DNA from: Catonia carolina | Lineage: Eukaryota > Arthropoda > Insecta > Hemiptera > Achilidae | Direction of reading: 5' to 3' | DNA length: 64,000 nucleotides | Assembly: GCA_035578175.1 (NCBI GenBank) | Contig: JAQMRL010000006.1 | Location: forward strand, 66,262,001-66,326,000 | Shown here: positions 23,200 through 34,659 of the stretch, one piece after another | Position numbering within the stretch: the stretch's first letter is position 1 | How the letters are laid out: the number at the start of each line of letters is the position of its first letter | Translations under genes and position numbers: made by a program | Notes under the pieces: model-generated | Database searches by the model: none | The model's input: the letters and a program-made list of their open reading frames with translations, nothing else | Told to the model about the DNA's origin: nothing

Positions 23200-24056
23200 C
23201 CCATTTTAGCGGTAAAAGACACTGTTTGTCGTTTCTATTAGTGAAATTGTGCTCTGGGGTGCTACCAACACCCACATATGTTCTTTTGTAAGTTTTTTTA
23301 AACGTTAATTTTACGAGTTTTATTTACAAGTTTTATTTTTTTACCGGTATATAGTGTTTTTTTTCTTACAAATGACTATGGCTAATTATAATCTAGACAC
23401 ACAACGTATATGTAATATTTTAATGGAGCGTAGTAAAGATGAAAATGATTGTGACGGGATTGCTGATTCTTCAGTTGGGGAAGAAAATAATGAACACAAA
23501 GACGCAGTACATAACAGTGATACAAAATCAGACAAGAAAACCAAATTTTCTTGCTGCGTTTGTCAACAATTTATGTGCTTAAACATGAAAAACATCTGTC
23601 AGCAATGTTTGGAAATAGACGAAGCCCTCAAGATTCCTCAAGTGAAGACGACTAGTTTGAATAAAGTTGAAGATTAGTTAAAACTATTTTAATTTTAATG
23701 GACAATGAAAACTACTTATAATGATTTAATTAAGAACCTACTTGTAATGATTTTAATGTGATTTGGTACCACTGTTAATAAACTGTAAGAATTTGTATCT
23801 ATAAACTTGTTTATTATACATTTTTGTTGTTCTCAGATATTTTTTGCGATTACATTAAATAATTTCTTTGTAAACGTGAAGGTTTTTATTATATTTTAAC
23901 CTAATGACCAAATATACTTTCAAGGAGTTACAGATAATGTGTTGTAATTAAATTAACCAGTTAACTTGAACACAACCAATTAAATAGCTTGGGGTGCTAG
24001 CAGCACCCCACATATGTACTAACGTGATTTTTACACACGTATGTGCTGAAAGGTTA
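23200..24056 (+). mobile_element. piggyBac-like internally deleted element
   Basis: The right end reads GCTGAAAGG followed by TTAA (24053-24056). Subterminal hairpins are mirrored: GGGGTGCTACCAACACCC with CACATATGTTC on the left (about 23257-23283), GGGGTGCTAGCAGCACCCC with ACATATGTAC on the right (about 23992-24020). The left terminus is eroded and its TTAA could not be fixed. It encloses a short complete ORF (23372-23677) joining both ends of a piggyBac-type transposase. Confidence 0.6.
23372..23677 (+). CDS. Mini piggyBac-type ORF: N-terminus fused to Cys-rich C-terminus (101 aa)
   Basis: The frame runs uninterrupted from ATG (second ATG at 23378) to TAG. Residues 1-50 are acidic (LMERSKDENDCDGIADSSVG), like the N-terminus of piggyBac transposases. 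After a basic KSDKKTKFS, residues about 68-90 carry SCCVCQQFMCLNMKNICQQC, which resembles the cysteine-rich zinc-binding domain that recognises the transposon ends. The whole catalytic domain (DDD) is missing, yet the frame is kept across the deletion. Known from the superfamily: this C-terminal domain binds terminal DNA. Inferred: a product could bind element ends without cutting. Whether it is expressed is unknown. Confidence 0.5.
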   Translation: MTMANYNLDTQRICNILMERSKDENDCDGIADSSVGEENNEHKDAVHNSDTKSDKKTKFSCCVCQQFMCLNMKNICQQCLEIDEALKIPQVKTTSLNKVED

Positions 24057-25734
24057 AAGATGTATACTTTTTTATGTATGATAGAGACAACTGTATGAGG
24101 AATAGTTACAAAGTTAGATGTCGGATTTTAGTGAAAAATTTTAAATTCTAAATTTTTGAACTTATGTAATTATTTTTTAAGCTTAAATACAGCTTAAATT
24201 TTTTCCTCTCTCACCAACCTCATATAAAAAGTTAATTTCAACAAACAACGGTCGATTCGAATATGGTTCTACTTTGGTGATGCAATCTGCCTCCGAACTC
24301 ACTGGTTCATGAATGTTTCGAGGTTCAAGATAAGTATCCAAACGTTCCAACTGCAATAGAATCATCTATTTGCCATTTTATTTCATCTTAATCTGTTAAA
24401 ATTTCACCTTCATTAATTAACTTCGGGAATTTATAACCATATATACAGATTTTTTCAGAATATAAACTAATTATTCAAAAACAAACCGTCAACGCGATCA
24501 CTCGGAAAATTATCATTGCTAATATCACCATCATTACGTAAAAATCAGTAGCAGTACATAAAAGAATGTTTGTCCGTATTTACTGATACTGGAATTTACT
24601 CATCTTCAGTACCAATCTTTGGACACTCACATCGGAAGCCATGGCCATCTTCTACGCCAAAACACAAATATCGGCTTCTGTAGAAATATCACTCTGCTCA
24701 TTAGTCGTTGATCTTACCAAATCAATCTCCTGCAAAGTTCCAGCTAAAAGTTTTTTTTTGAATTTCATAAAATTATTTCCATATTATACCGTAGTGAATT
24801 ACCTCAAACTAATTATGGCATACAACGTATGAGATAATATTAAACCCTTCGTAAGCTGCAGTTAGAAATATTTTATCATATTAACCGGGCAATTGTCTTA
24901 ATGAAAATTCCCTAGATGACATCATTGGGTGGGTTAATTAGAAGCCAATATTTTTGGAAAAAACTTTCATTCTCAAGCTTTTTTACTTGTAGTAAAAATA
25001 ATGTTTATTACACTAAAGTTTGGTAACCTGTGCTTGGAATGAGTATAACTCAGAACCATTATGGTAGGAATAGTCCTTAATTGGGCAGTAGAAACAAACA
25101 AGTCAGTTATAAAACATTCTAATGATATTTAGTTTTATCCTTATTACATTTTATGTTCGATGAACATTTTGCAAAAAAATACTCGTGACGCAAAATTGTA
25201 TTTTTTTATTACTTTACCAAAAAAGTACGAAACAAACCATTAAAAAATATGTTTTCCTTTTTTTAAAATTTTATCCATATATTAACCTCTTACTATTATT
25301 TGTTTCTAAATAAAATTTAACGTCTATGACGTGGTTAAATGAAAAAAATATATTTTTTTTATGTATTATACTAGTTTTAACACATTAGCTTTATCTTTCG
25401 TTTTATTCTAACGAACAGTTTTTAAATTGAATTCGGTGCAATGTAAATTTTATGACGACTAAATTTTTTTTGAAAATCCTTATGCACGAAAACACATTTT
25501 TCCTATACTTGAGGCCACCCTTAACGCCTACTTTCAGGACGCTCGTAATAGATGCTAGTTGACTATTAGCTAGCAACTACTAGTAAATCTCTCGATAGCT
25601 GCCTGGTCACACGTTAACTTACTGTACACAGTAATAATTATGTTTCCTATCACTTGAAATTTTCTTTTTTGCTGTTACCCCATTCAGTCACGAATTTTTA
25701 TCTTAGAATTCAAAAAAAAACTATTATATTCTTA
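24057..25734. other. AT-rich intergenic stretch
   Basis: No gene recognised. Two short frames (24183-24365 minus, 24641-24832 plus) have no motifs. The region is rich in poly-A/T runs. Confidence 0.4.
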
Positions 25735-26055
25735 CCCACCGGGTTGGTCTAGAGGTAAAGTCGTCGCCAAAATCAGCTGTTTAGCAGGTGATTTTCGGAG
25801 ATGAAGGTTCCTGGTTCAAATCCTAGTAAAAGTAGTAACTTTTATACGGATTTGAATGCTGGACAGTGGTTACTGGTGTATTTTGATGGTTGGGGTTCAA
25901 TTAACCATACTCTCTCAGGCGTAGTCGACCTGGGTCTGTAAAAGACTACACCTCATTTACACGTCATACATATCATCCTCATCTCATTGGGTCATGGGGT
26001 TGCTTATTGTTCTAAATTGAACAGATTACAACGTACACATACTAGGAATTAAAAA
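25735..26055 (+). mobile_element. tRNA-derived SINE (full-length copy)
   Basis: The head carries a pol III A box (TTGGTCTAGAGGTAAAG) and a B box (GGTTCAAATCC) at tRNA-like spacing, extended by an insert in the anticodon region. A tRNA-unrelated body follows (TTTATACGGATTTGAATGCT, CAGTGG, GATGGTTGGGGTTCAATTAA, TCATCCTCATCTCATTGGGT) and ends in an A-rich tail (AATTAAAAAAAG). A second, truncated copy lies at 41878-42118 on the minus strand, confirming a dispersed family. Confidence 0.85.
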
Positions 26056-27290
26056 AAGTATATATACTATATATTCTTAAAGTACTATTTTTTTTTTTAT
26101 TATTAGAACTTTTGAAAATTCTTAATAGATTACAGCACTTGCTGGACTCTTAAAGAATTTGTTCATGTATGAGGCCAATTTTACGCAAAGCGATAATATG
26201 TGCGCAGTTTAGTGCATAAGAATAGGTAAAATTTTATGTACATTTTTGTAGCCAAGGTGAATGAATGGGTTAAGAGAATTTACTAACATCAATAAAAATT
26301 TTGCCTTTTTCGTTAATTCACAACCACTTCAATATATCGTGAATTTCGTTAATATACTACGTTAATATAATTTTGTTATTTCCTTTTGTTTGATACCCAT
26401 CGTAATGTTTACGATACCGTTTGTCTAATACAGGCTTTTATTATTATCGCTGACCGATAAAAATACAAATACAATATTGGATATTGTAGTATTATATTGT
26501 TGGTATTTAGGTTAGTTTAGGTTTGGTTTTACGCTTATATTGCTAAAAACGTCAAAATGATTTTTAGAAACAAAATGTGTGAAATTATTTGTGATTATTG
26601 ATTTATAGACAGAAAACTGTACGGTTGTAAATTAACAGAAATGACCAATTTTTTTTAAATTAATATTTATTTAAACAATTTAATATAATCAAAAGTTAAC
26701 TTCTGATACAGTATGATGTGTGAATAAGCTAGCTTTATGCGATATACGATCGATATTGATGGTTGGATATTTTTTAAACATTATAAAAAAAACAAGTTGC
26801 CTAATTAATTTTTAAGTGAAGCGTAAAATTTTAGAAAACTATTTTGAATAAAAATTGTTTGTTTATCGTACCCATAGAATAATTTAAGAATGACTGATAT
26901 TTAACCCGGGTTTCATGAGTGCTTTAGACATTATCTTCTCTGAACTGTATTTATGTAAAAACACCTAGCACAGAATCATCGAAAGACAAGAATCTGAAAC
27001 GTAGGTAAGATATATCTTTTGTTTCATTATGGTTAAAATATCTGGTTCCTAAAAGTTGAGCACATTTTGTTAAATTTTTGCTTCAGAGAATTTTCTTTTC
27101 TTTACAGCGTCTTTTTTTCTCAAACTGTATCTTACCATTATTTTGTACTCGTATTTAAGCAAATTGAGTAATTTTATTTTATAATGATAAGTATCTTAAA
27201 TCATAAAAAAAGTTTTTTTTAAATAAGTTTTACAAACTTATATTAAACTTCTTGCAGATTGGACGCTAGAACTTCAGCGTGACCTTTGGC
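26056..27290. other. AT-rich intergenic stretch
   Basis: No coding sequence, RNA gene or repeat was recognised. Confidence 0.4.
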
Positions 27291-27294
27291 ACAC

Positions 27295-27700
27295 CCATAC
27301 ATCGGACGTTCGTTCTTCTTCTTCAGGTGCCATCTCCGCTTCGAAGGTTGGCAATCATCAGAGCGATTTTTATCTTTGATGTCACAGCCCTAAACAATTC
27401 GTTGTTGCTGCAACCATACCAATCTCTTAGGTTTTTCAGCCAGGATTTTCGTCTTCTTCCAAAGGATCTCTTTCCTTGGATTTTCCCCTGGACAATCACT
27501 TGTAATATGTTATATTTTTCTCCCCTTATGACATGTCCCATATACAATAATTTTCTTTTCTTTACTGTTAATAGTACTTCTCTTTCTTTATGCATACGTC
27601 TCAACACCTCCACATTCGTCATCTTTTCCACCCATGAAATCCTCAGAATTCGCCGGTACAGCCACATTTCAAATGCATCCAGTCTCCTTTCCAATTTGCA
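27295..27700 (-). pseudogene. LINE 3'-end fragment (endonuclease/RT family)
   Basis: A 123-codon open minus-strand frame without a true start: MERRLDAFEMWLYRRILRIS, WVEKMTNVEVLRRM, KKRKLLYMGHVIRGEKYNIL, KIQGKRSFGRRRKSWLKNLR. This is the C-terminal part found after the RT domain in insect endonuclease/reverse transcriptase LINEs (MLRISWxxxxTNxEVL, YLGHVxR, GRRxxSWLxNLR). 5' truncated. It ends about 55 bp upstream of orphan exon D and is antisense to it. Confidence 0.75.
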
Positions 27701-27753
27701 AATTAATTATTGTTTTATTTTTAAGGTTTAGACTGACGCATTACTCTAAAACA

Positions 27754-27822
27754 ATGTTTGTGGAATCAAGGAAAAGAGAAACAGTTTTTCTGTTCTTAGT
27801 CCTGATAATCTTCATATTTGTG
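27754..27822 (+). CDS. Orphan exon D: signal-peptide first exon of the Cys-rich family
   Basis: ATG at 27754 opens 23 codons (MFVESRKRETVFLFLVLIIF then IFV) ending in phase 0 at a consensus GTGAGT donor. Length (69 nt), phase and layout (short polar start, then a hydrophobic run rich in L/I/F) match gene B exon 1 exactly. An acceptor-like TTTATTTTTAAG ends at about 27724, as would suit an untranslated exon upstream. No matching exon 2 was found downstream before the PLE and duplicated sequence. The locus may have lost exon 2, splice to a distant one, or be a chance match. Confidence 0.45.
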
Positions 27823-27829
27823 GTGAGTT

Positions 27830-29055
27830 ACATACGCTTATGTTTCCTAGTATGTTATATAAAATTTGTAATTTTAATTTTTAAAGTTATACCATGTTAA
27901 GAAATAAGTTCTGTCAGCTGTTTACTTAAGTCCAACATTGTTAAATACTACGATAAGACAATAGAAAAACTATGCTAAAGAAAATAATTAACGTAGGCAT
28001 ATCTTAACTCCCGTTAGCTGAGAGGTGCGTACATGGCTTATTTTATTTTGGTCTAAATCACCCAAGCTTTAGCAGACTAGAACTTGAGCTATTAGTAGCT
28101 AAACGTGTATTGTAATAATAAATACTATTAATTTCCTTATTTTTAGAAAACCATTACTTAAACACTATGTAGTCTGTATAATAAAAAATGCAGTGCGGAG
28201 GTACATAGGAATCATAATACAGATCATGATACGCTTTTATTTCCGTTAAAGAAGTCATCCGCATATTATTGTTATAAGGAAATCAAACAGCACAAAGAAA
28301 TTATTCCTTAAATATTTTCAAGACAATTATACACTTTTTACCCTTTGTCAAAGTTTCATTTTAAAGTTTCTATTAACTTTAACTTTCTCTAACTTGTGCT
28401 CCGTGCTTCATAATGTTTTATTTTACCGATATATGGTTAAATGCACAATTAAGATACTAATGAAAATGGACATTGGCCTACGTTCATGTATGTGTGTATA
28501 TGTGTAGATTTAGATTAGCCATGCGAACAGAGAGTAATACACGTGGAACACGTATATCAGCTTTTTTATAATATATAACTTCATTCATGTTTTATATGTG
28601 ATAAAACTATATAATTATTTTTATAAACTGAGTTCGTTTAAAATAAAATAATTACATTGTATTAGTTTTAACAAAGTTCCTTTGATTAAGCAGCTTTAAT
28701 AAACTTAATTAATCAATATTCATCTTCTGGGAACTCACTTTTTCCCTAACCTTTTTCGCCACCCTTGGGAGTGATACATTGGTACTCAACCAGATAGTTC
28801 TAGGTTTGAACATTGTTTTTTTACTGCTTCATAAGATTTACTGCAACAATATTCTCCACCCAACTTTCTCTATATTACTTTGTAAGGGAATCAATTTGGT
28901 GCTCTCAAAAAAAAGGTTAAGAGGCTTTTCACGTACAGCATATGAATAGCAGCCGCCGGTATACCTGTCAGAGAAATTTAGCGTGTTGTTGAGTCGAAGA
29001 CGTTCGTTTTTGGAATCAATATCAGGTTTAACTCAGGCAATTCCTAAAAAATGAC
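27830..29055. other. Intergenic, no gene
   Basis: AT-rich. An A-box-like GTTAGCTGAGAGGTGCG at about 28011 lacks a B box. Nothing else recognised. Confidence 0.35.
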
Positions 29056-29059
29056 TCAA

Positions 29060-30285
29060 AGACTAACTGGTTTGGTGGCCCTGAAAAGGCCCGTTGAAGG
29101 TGGCCGGACACGGCGGTATGGCGTGTGCAGAGTGGTGTCTGAAGGGTAACGCCTCAGCTACCGGGTTCCTAGCCTAGCCTTTCTTCAGCGGCAGTTGGGT
29201 TCTCACAGCAGAGTGGCTGTTGTGAGCCCCAGAGGCCCGCAGTGTTTGGTTGGCGTAGGCCGTCGGCCGAAAGCGCGGTCGAGGCGGTTCCCTCCGGGCC
29301 TGCGCTGACCTCAGTCTTCACCGTGGTGTCAGCCGGCACCTATGGGCTTTTATCGGCTGACCAGTATAGGAATGTGGCGTTCACCACCGGTAGCATTGAC
29401 CAGGGATGGCTTCGTCAGGGCTCGGCAGAGCTGTTCATCTTCTTCTTGATATGTCTTCTCAGTTTGGAAGCTGGCTGCATAATGTGCCTTCCGGGTCGAT
29501 GCCGTCGCTTAAATCCCTCCCAGACGAGTCCACTTTAAGGTGGAGGGGAGGCACTGCTTACTGCGCGTCAGCAGCGTTACTCCCGTCTTGTTCTGGGACC
29601 GTATGCATCGCTGATAATCGTGGGAGCCGCTGGTGACACTACGTAAAGGTTGCCTTTAATGTTAAGATATTGTGTGTAGTACGGGATGGAATGTGTTGAG
29701 CAAGGGTAGTGAACTGCGATGAATAAGATATTTTTAATAAGACTTCTAAGAAATCGAATATGGTAAAAATGTATGTTTTCATTTTGATTCATTCTAAGGA
29801 GTACAAGATTGACGGACTTTTGTTTGAAGATCTCGTACTTGTTCAAAGGGTCTAAACTAAATTAACTATTAGACCGCAAGTATGAAAGCGCTTAGCGCCT
29901 TTGTAGGAGTCATTCAGTAACTGATTCACTGTAACAAGGCAAAAATGTAATTATAGAAAAACAATTGAAGAACAACTTGGTTTTCAAGAGAAATTTATGC
30001 AGGAGAACAACATACCGAAATGGAACGATGAATAATCGACAGCAATTTTGGAGTAATGAAGAGAAAAATATTTGGGAAGAAAGAAAACGCAAGATGGAAT
30101 ACAAGAAAGAAAGCAAGAACATTAAAACGAGTAACTCATGTATGACTATCATAGTCATAATTTGAATGCAATGAAATTAAAGAAAAGAAATAATCAAATA
30201 AACCTGCATTATTTATAATACATACAAAGCAAACAGATATAAAAGTCACGAATTTGAAAGACATTAAACTGTTAGATATTGTTTC
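29060..30285. repeat. Inverted copy of 8600-11120
   Basis: Reverse complement of the duplicated segment described at 8600-11120, without the piggyBac-like MITE and without the 580-bp insertion; it therefore gives the empty sites for both. The GC-rich part (29077-29640) is copy 2 of the repeat ending in a histone-type stem-loop, GGGCCTTTTCAGGGCC on the minus strand (29077-29092). The frames at 29242-29538 and 29406-29636 are artefacts of GC richness. Confidence 0.8.
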
Positions 30286-30344
30286 TATTTCATATAATGA
30301 ATTAATATAATAATTTCACTAACCTTCTTTTTAAACTGCGTCAC

Positions 30345-30406
30345 CTTTATTGTAATTTCTACTTACACGTGTTTCGGTGGATCCACCATCATCAGAGTAA
30401 ATGAAA
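30345..30406 (-). ncRNA. Hammerhead ribozyme, type I (PLE-associated)
   Basis: On the minus strand: stem I strand TTTACT, core CTGATGA (30391-30397), stem II GGTGGATCCACC, core GAAA, short stem III around CACGTGTA, then the cleavage site GTA followed by AGTAGA, which pairs back to TTTACT. All conserved hammerhead bases (CUGAUGA, GAAA, UH) are present. Minimal hammerheads with very short stem III are known from the pseudo-LTRs of Penelope-like elements. This one lies about 100 bp beyond the stop of the PLE coding sequence, on the same strand. Confidence 0.75.
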
Positions 30407-30479
30407 AATTGAGACAAAAACTTTTTCACATTTATTTAAAATTTACAGAAGATGGTACATCTTCAGTTACTTGTATAAA

Positions 30480-32330
30480 ACTGATTTAAAATTAATTTAT
30501 TTTAATTTATCCCTTCTCATATTTACTGTAGATAGCAGCAGTAGTCAATATCACTTCATCATTCCTAAATTTTATTTGTTCATTCAAAATGTCCTGCTTT
30601 TGCTCTTTCAAATATTTATAAATATGGAACATCTCATGTTTCTCAATTTTATTTTTATTCTCTATATTACATTGTTCTATTATATTGAAATGTTCATCTA
30701 TTTTACCAAATTTATGTCTTTCTTCTTTTATATGATTGGTATAGTTAGATATAATGTAGTCACATTTCAGTGCTTTTTTATGTTCATTATACCTCACTTG
30801 AAAATTACGACTAGTCATACCAATGTAAAATTTTTTACAATCCTCATTACCACAATCTATTTTATACACACCCTTTTTATTGCTTAGTGTTTCATTTATA
30901 TTATTTTTAATTATATTTGTGGACAGTAGTTTTTTATTATTACATATGTATGCGATTTTATAAAATTTATTTAATGTTCTGTATAATTTATTATTAATAG
31001 TTTTATTGTATTTTAATGCAATAAATGGTTTATGTTTTATTTCATTATCTATTATAAGGGTGGTTCTCAAGTTATTTTTAAAATATAGTTTGTTTTTAAT
31101 TTTATTTATTACTTTATCTATCTCTTTTTCATGATACCCATTCTTTTGTGCTATGAATTTTATTGTTCTTAATTCGTTTTCTAGTAGTTTTTTATCTTTT
31201 ATATAATTATATGCTCTGTGAATCATACTAGGTAAGCTGCCATTTTATGTGAGTATGGGTGATTAGATGACTTATTTATATTTGTTATTGGTAATATACT
31301 TTTACGAAATACACCTGTTGTTATTTTACTATTACCCTTGATTAATTGTATGTCCATGAAATTTAATTTATTATTATTTTCAAGTTCCATAGTGTGGTGT
31401 AATTTATCATCAAATGTATTTAATTTTTTTTAAATAACATCCTCTTCATTTTTATATGTCTTTTCTAATATTACCAGTATGTCATCTACATATCTGTGCC
31501 ACATTACTACATTATGTGTGTGTTCTATTTGATACACAGTTATTTCTTCAAAATATTGTAAATAAATTTCAGACAAAATAGAGCTTAATGGTGCTCCCAT
31601 AGTAAGTCCATCTTTTTGTTTGTATATTTTTTCATTAAATTTAAAATAATTTTGTGAAGTACATTGTCTTAATAATCCTATAACTTGCTTTACTTCATCT
31701 TCATGCAATTTACGTTCTGTTAATTTATTTTTTATAATGTTTATGGTTTTGTCAATGGGTATATTGGTGTACATATCTTTGATATCAAAAGACATCATAA
31801 TATGTTTGTCATTAATTTCTATTTTTTGTATTTTGTCTATTATTTCTTGAGCGTTTTTTATACTATATCGGTTATTTAATATTATATGTGTTTTTAAGTT
31901 ATCATATAAAAATTTAGATATTTTATATGTAGGCGCATTTTTATAATTAACCAGAGGTCTTATAGGTACATCCACTTTTTGTATTTTAGGAAGGCCATTA
32001 AGATTTGGTGCTTGAGGATTATTATTTATGTATTTATTTTTTATTTTTTTATCGATTATCTTATTTGATTCACTAATAATTCTTCTAAGTTGTGCATTGA
32101 ATTTTTTAGTTGGATCTTTTTTAATGATCTCAAAATTATTGTTGTTCAAATATTTTTCTGTTTTTTGTATTTATTCATTTTTGTAAATTATTACAGGTAC
32201 ATTTACTTTATCAGCTTTTACAATTACAGCATCTTCATCTTGTAATTTTTTCTTTAAATTTTCATATTTTTTATTTATTTTTATAAAGTTTTTATAAAGT
32301 AAAATTTTTATTAAATTATTTTAAATTTAA
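30480..32330 (-). pseudogene. Penelope-like element, RT plus GIY-YIG endonuclease
   Basis: Minus-strand coding in three pieces. The N-terminal piece has DEDAVIVKADKVNVPVII, then TAA replacing an expected codon near 32170. The RT (32149-31430) has LNGLPKIQK, motif A FDIKDMYTNIP, motif B GLTMGAPLSSILSEIY and motif C WHRYVDDILVI, where DD is catalytic. After a frameshift near 31430 comes NFMDIQLIKGNSKITTGVFR and SSNHPYSHKMA; after a second shift near 31230, MIHRAYN. The last piece (31226-30507) ends with a GIY-YIG nuclease: GVYKIDCGN, KKFYIGMTSRNFQVRYNEHK (G-V-Y, Y-I-G, R and E-H are the family residues). Order RT then GIY-YIG is diagnostic. Few lesions, so fairly young; 5' truncated. Confidence 0.88.
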
Positions 32331-32339
32331 AGATATGTA

Positions 32340-32870
32340 CGAGCTGTATATAATAAAAGTTGTAACTTTTATTATATACATTTTTGCTCTAAATTGCATA
32401 TTAAAGCCGTAATCTTAAAAAAACTATATTTTACGTAAAAACAGCCTCACCCAGAATTTCAGCAAACATGACGCCTACCCTATCTTGTAGAGAATAAAAA
32501 ATTGAGTAAACCAAGTGATTTTTAAAAAAATCGTAGGACCAGTTTTTGAGAAAATCGCAAAAAAGTGAAAAATTATACGAATAAACTACTACTTCCGGTT
32601 GACCGATTTTGATGAAAATGTTCGTGTCGGGTCCGGTAGTGGTATGTAACTTAAGTTTTAAGTTTCAAGTTCGTACGATATTCCGTTTTTGAGATATTCT
32701 GTTCACACACAGACACACACACACACACACACAGACCAATCGCTAAAAACATGTTTTTTTGGGTTCAGGGGGTCTGAAAACGTATAGATCCGGTGAAAAC
32801 TCGATTTCGAAAAATCGACATGAAAACAATACTTTCCTTCCTATATATTCACATAGGCAAGAGAAAGTAA
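32340..32870 (+). repeat. Dispersed non-autonomous repeat, copy 1 (partial)
   Basis: Shares a long body with 38305-39190 (plus), 47215-47700 (plus) and 62150-63290 (minus). Landmarks: AAGCCGTAATCTTAAAA, AATTTCAGCAAACATGACGC, CTACTTCCGGTTGACCGATT, GAAAATGTTCGTGTCGGGT, and an end TTTCCTTCCTATATATTCAC with ATAGGCAAGAGAAAGTA. No coding sequence. A dinucleotide microsatellite is embedded at 32703-32735. Confidence 0.7.
32703..32735. repeat. (AC)n microsatellite
   Basis: ACACACAGACACACAC... about 15 AC units with one AG variant, inside the dispersed repeat. In the other copies the corresponding position is a short CACACATAC-type stretch, so the array expanded here. Confidence 0.9.
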
Positions 32871-33354
32871 AAATAGCTTAATATTATTTATAGCTAATTA
32901 TTAGTTTTAGTAACTTATATTATATACATGACTTGAATGTAATTCACTCTTATATATATATACACTATATACAGAGTTTATCAGTACTTTTAATTTTCTT
33001 TGAACACACTAAATTTACCGTGTTACGTCCAGCCATATCTTTAATGTTTACAGTTTTATTTTATAAATATTTACGGTCCAGCTGATCTAAATTTAAAGTC
33101 TAACAATGTGTAACTAGGCAACGAAAATAAACATAAAACAAATCATTATTCTTTCATTACTAAGTACGTACTCAATATTAAAATCAACTTCATCAAAACC
33201 AATGTGTATATTATTGTTATATCATTTCATCTATATTCATTATTTAAATCATTATCTGTATTATATTATTTAAACATTTCATCATATAAATAACGCTACA
33301 AGTTTTGTTTTTTTTTAACAGTGAAGAAACAAATTTATTTATTACAGAACCAAT

Positions 33355-34410
33355 GAAAACATGCACAAAACACAAAATACTGATAAGACATTGTTTGCTA
33401 ATGCAAATGACAATTCTGAATTAACGAATGCTGATATGACTGTTTTATTAGGTACCTTCCTGGTTCAAGTCAATGGTGCTTCTAACAAAACTGTAATTTA
33501 CGAGGTGTTTTAGATACTGGTAGTTACATAAATATCGTTACTACGCGATGCTTATCAAAACTTAGCGCAGAAATATGTAATTCTCAAATAAATATTTCAG
33601 GCTTATCACAAGCCATTGTAACAACTAAAGGCATTTGTTCTCTAACAATTGTGATTTAATGGGAAAGCCGTTAATTAATAATTGTAATTTTCTTTTTAGA
33701 TAAATTAGCTTCACCTTTGCCTCGTTCTTCAATTTCAGCTGATATTAGAGTTGCTGCGAACAATTTCAACTTAGCAGACGATTTATTCGATCAGTGTGCC
33801 CTAGTTTGATTTGTTTTTGGGTGTCCAAGCATTTTAAGCTTTAATGAAAGGTGAACCTATGTCACTAGGTTCTAACTTATGATACATAGTACCTACTGAA
33901 CTGGGTCATGTACTCATGGGTCATGTTTCCATCGCAACTGACAAAATTGTGTTTTATTGTTAACCAGTGCAGAAGACGAACACGAACAATCTTCCGTACT
34001 TTCTTTCCTATTTTCCTTTTTAAAGTCATAAACTTAACACACCCAACTAAAACAATTTGAAACTCCACAAGCTGTAACTAAGCCATCAAGTGGTGAGTCA
34101 GCTTGTTGAAAATTTTATGCATCTACAACTCATCGAACCCCTTCCGGGCCATATCAGGTACGTTTGCCTTTTAAGGACTTAACGTCTCCTATTTTGGAAA
34201 CTCGTTTTTTTAAGCTTATCGTCGCTTGATTTACCTTTAGCGGAAGTTTAAACAGCAACCGTTCTTTAAAAAAAATATATCGAATTTATGGCCGATAATG
34301 AAAATAGCAGTCATATGCGGTTGTTGTTCGATAACGAGCAACCTCGTTACTACATATCCCATCATGGGATTTTTAAAACGCTGCGAAACTTCCAAAAGTC
34401 ATTTCTTTAC
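33355..34410 (+). pseudogene. BEL/Pao retrotransposon relic (protease and pol fragments)
   Basis: Broken plus-strand coding. At 33450-33660: LLGTFLVQVNGASNKTV, then GVLDTGSYINIVTTRCLSKL (DTGS is the aspartic protease motif) and ISGLSQAIVTTKG. At 33690-33890: FLDKLASPLPRSSISADI, FNLADDLFDQ and a FDLFLGVQ-like segment; in BEL elements this region reads LADPxFxxPxxIDxLLGxxxF. At 34120-34400: GPYQVRLPFKDLTSPILETR, then IEFMADNENSSHMRLLFDNE and PRYYISHHGIFKTLRN (family YYxPHHGV). Numerous frameshifts and stops. No LTRs seen. Confidence 0.75.
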
Positions 34411-34659
34411 TGTTGATTTTATTTTAAAATTTTCAAAGTATTTTGTAAATTTTAATCTGTTATAGTAGATTTGTTGGATGCTATTTCCAATAGGACTTCG
34501 ACCAAATGGTCAGTACAGGTTTTTTATCGGCGTATTTTATTTTTCTGTTTGAAAGTATCTATTTATGAATTTTAAAGGGTACTTAGTTCGGAAGATGACT
34601 AATTAAGTCATGTTTTAATTTGATACCTAATTGTTATTAGTTTTTTTTTGTTAGTGCTT

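Noticed and set aside
25735..25830. Possible functional tRNA gene
   Set aside because: A and B boxes are present but the stems do not pair and a SINE body with a second copy at 41878-42118 follows.
27279..27731. 150-codon plus-strand frame
   Set aside because: Shadow of the LINE C-terminal frame on the opposite strand, which has clear family motifs.
28005..28080. A-box-like GTTAGCTGAGAGGTGCG as tRNA or SINE head
   Set aside because: No B box within tRNA distance.
29242..29636. Open frames of 98 and 76 codons in GC-rich DNA, and the matching frames at 10620-11145
   Set aside because: GC richness removes stops; frames are not conserved between the inverted copies, and the sequence is better explained as a non-coding repeat.
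30471..30887. 138-codon plus-strand frame rich in F, I and Y
   Set aside because: Antisense shadow of the PLE GIY-YIG domain; AT-rich composition gives false membrane-like sequence.
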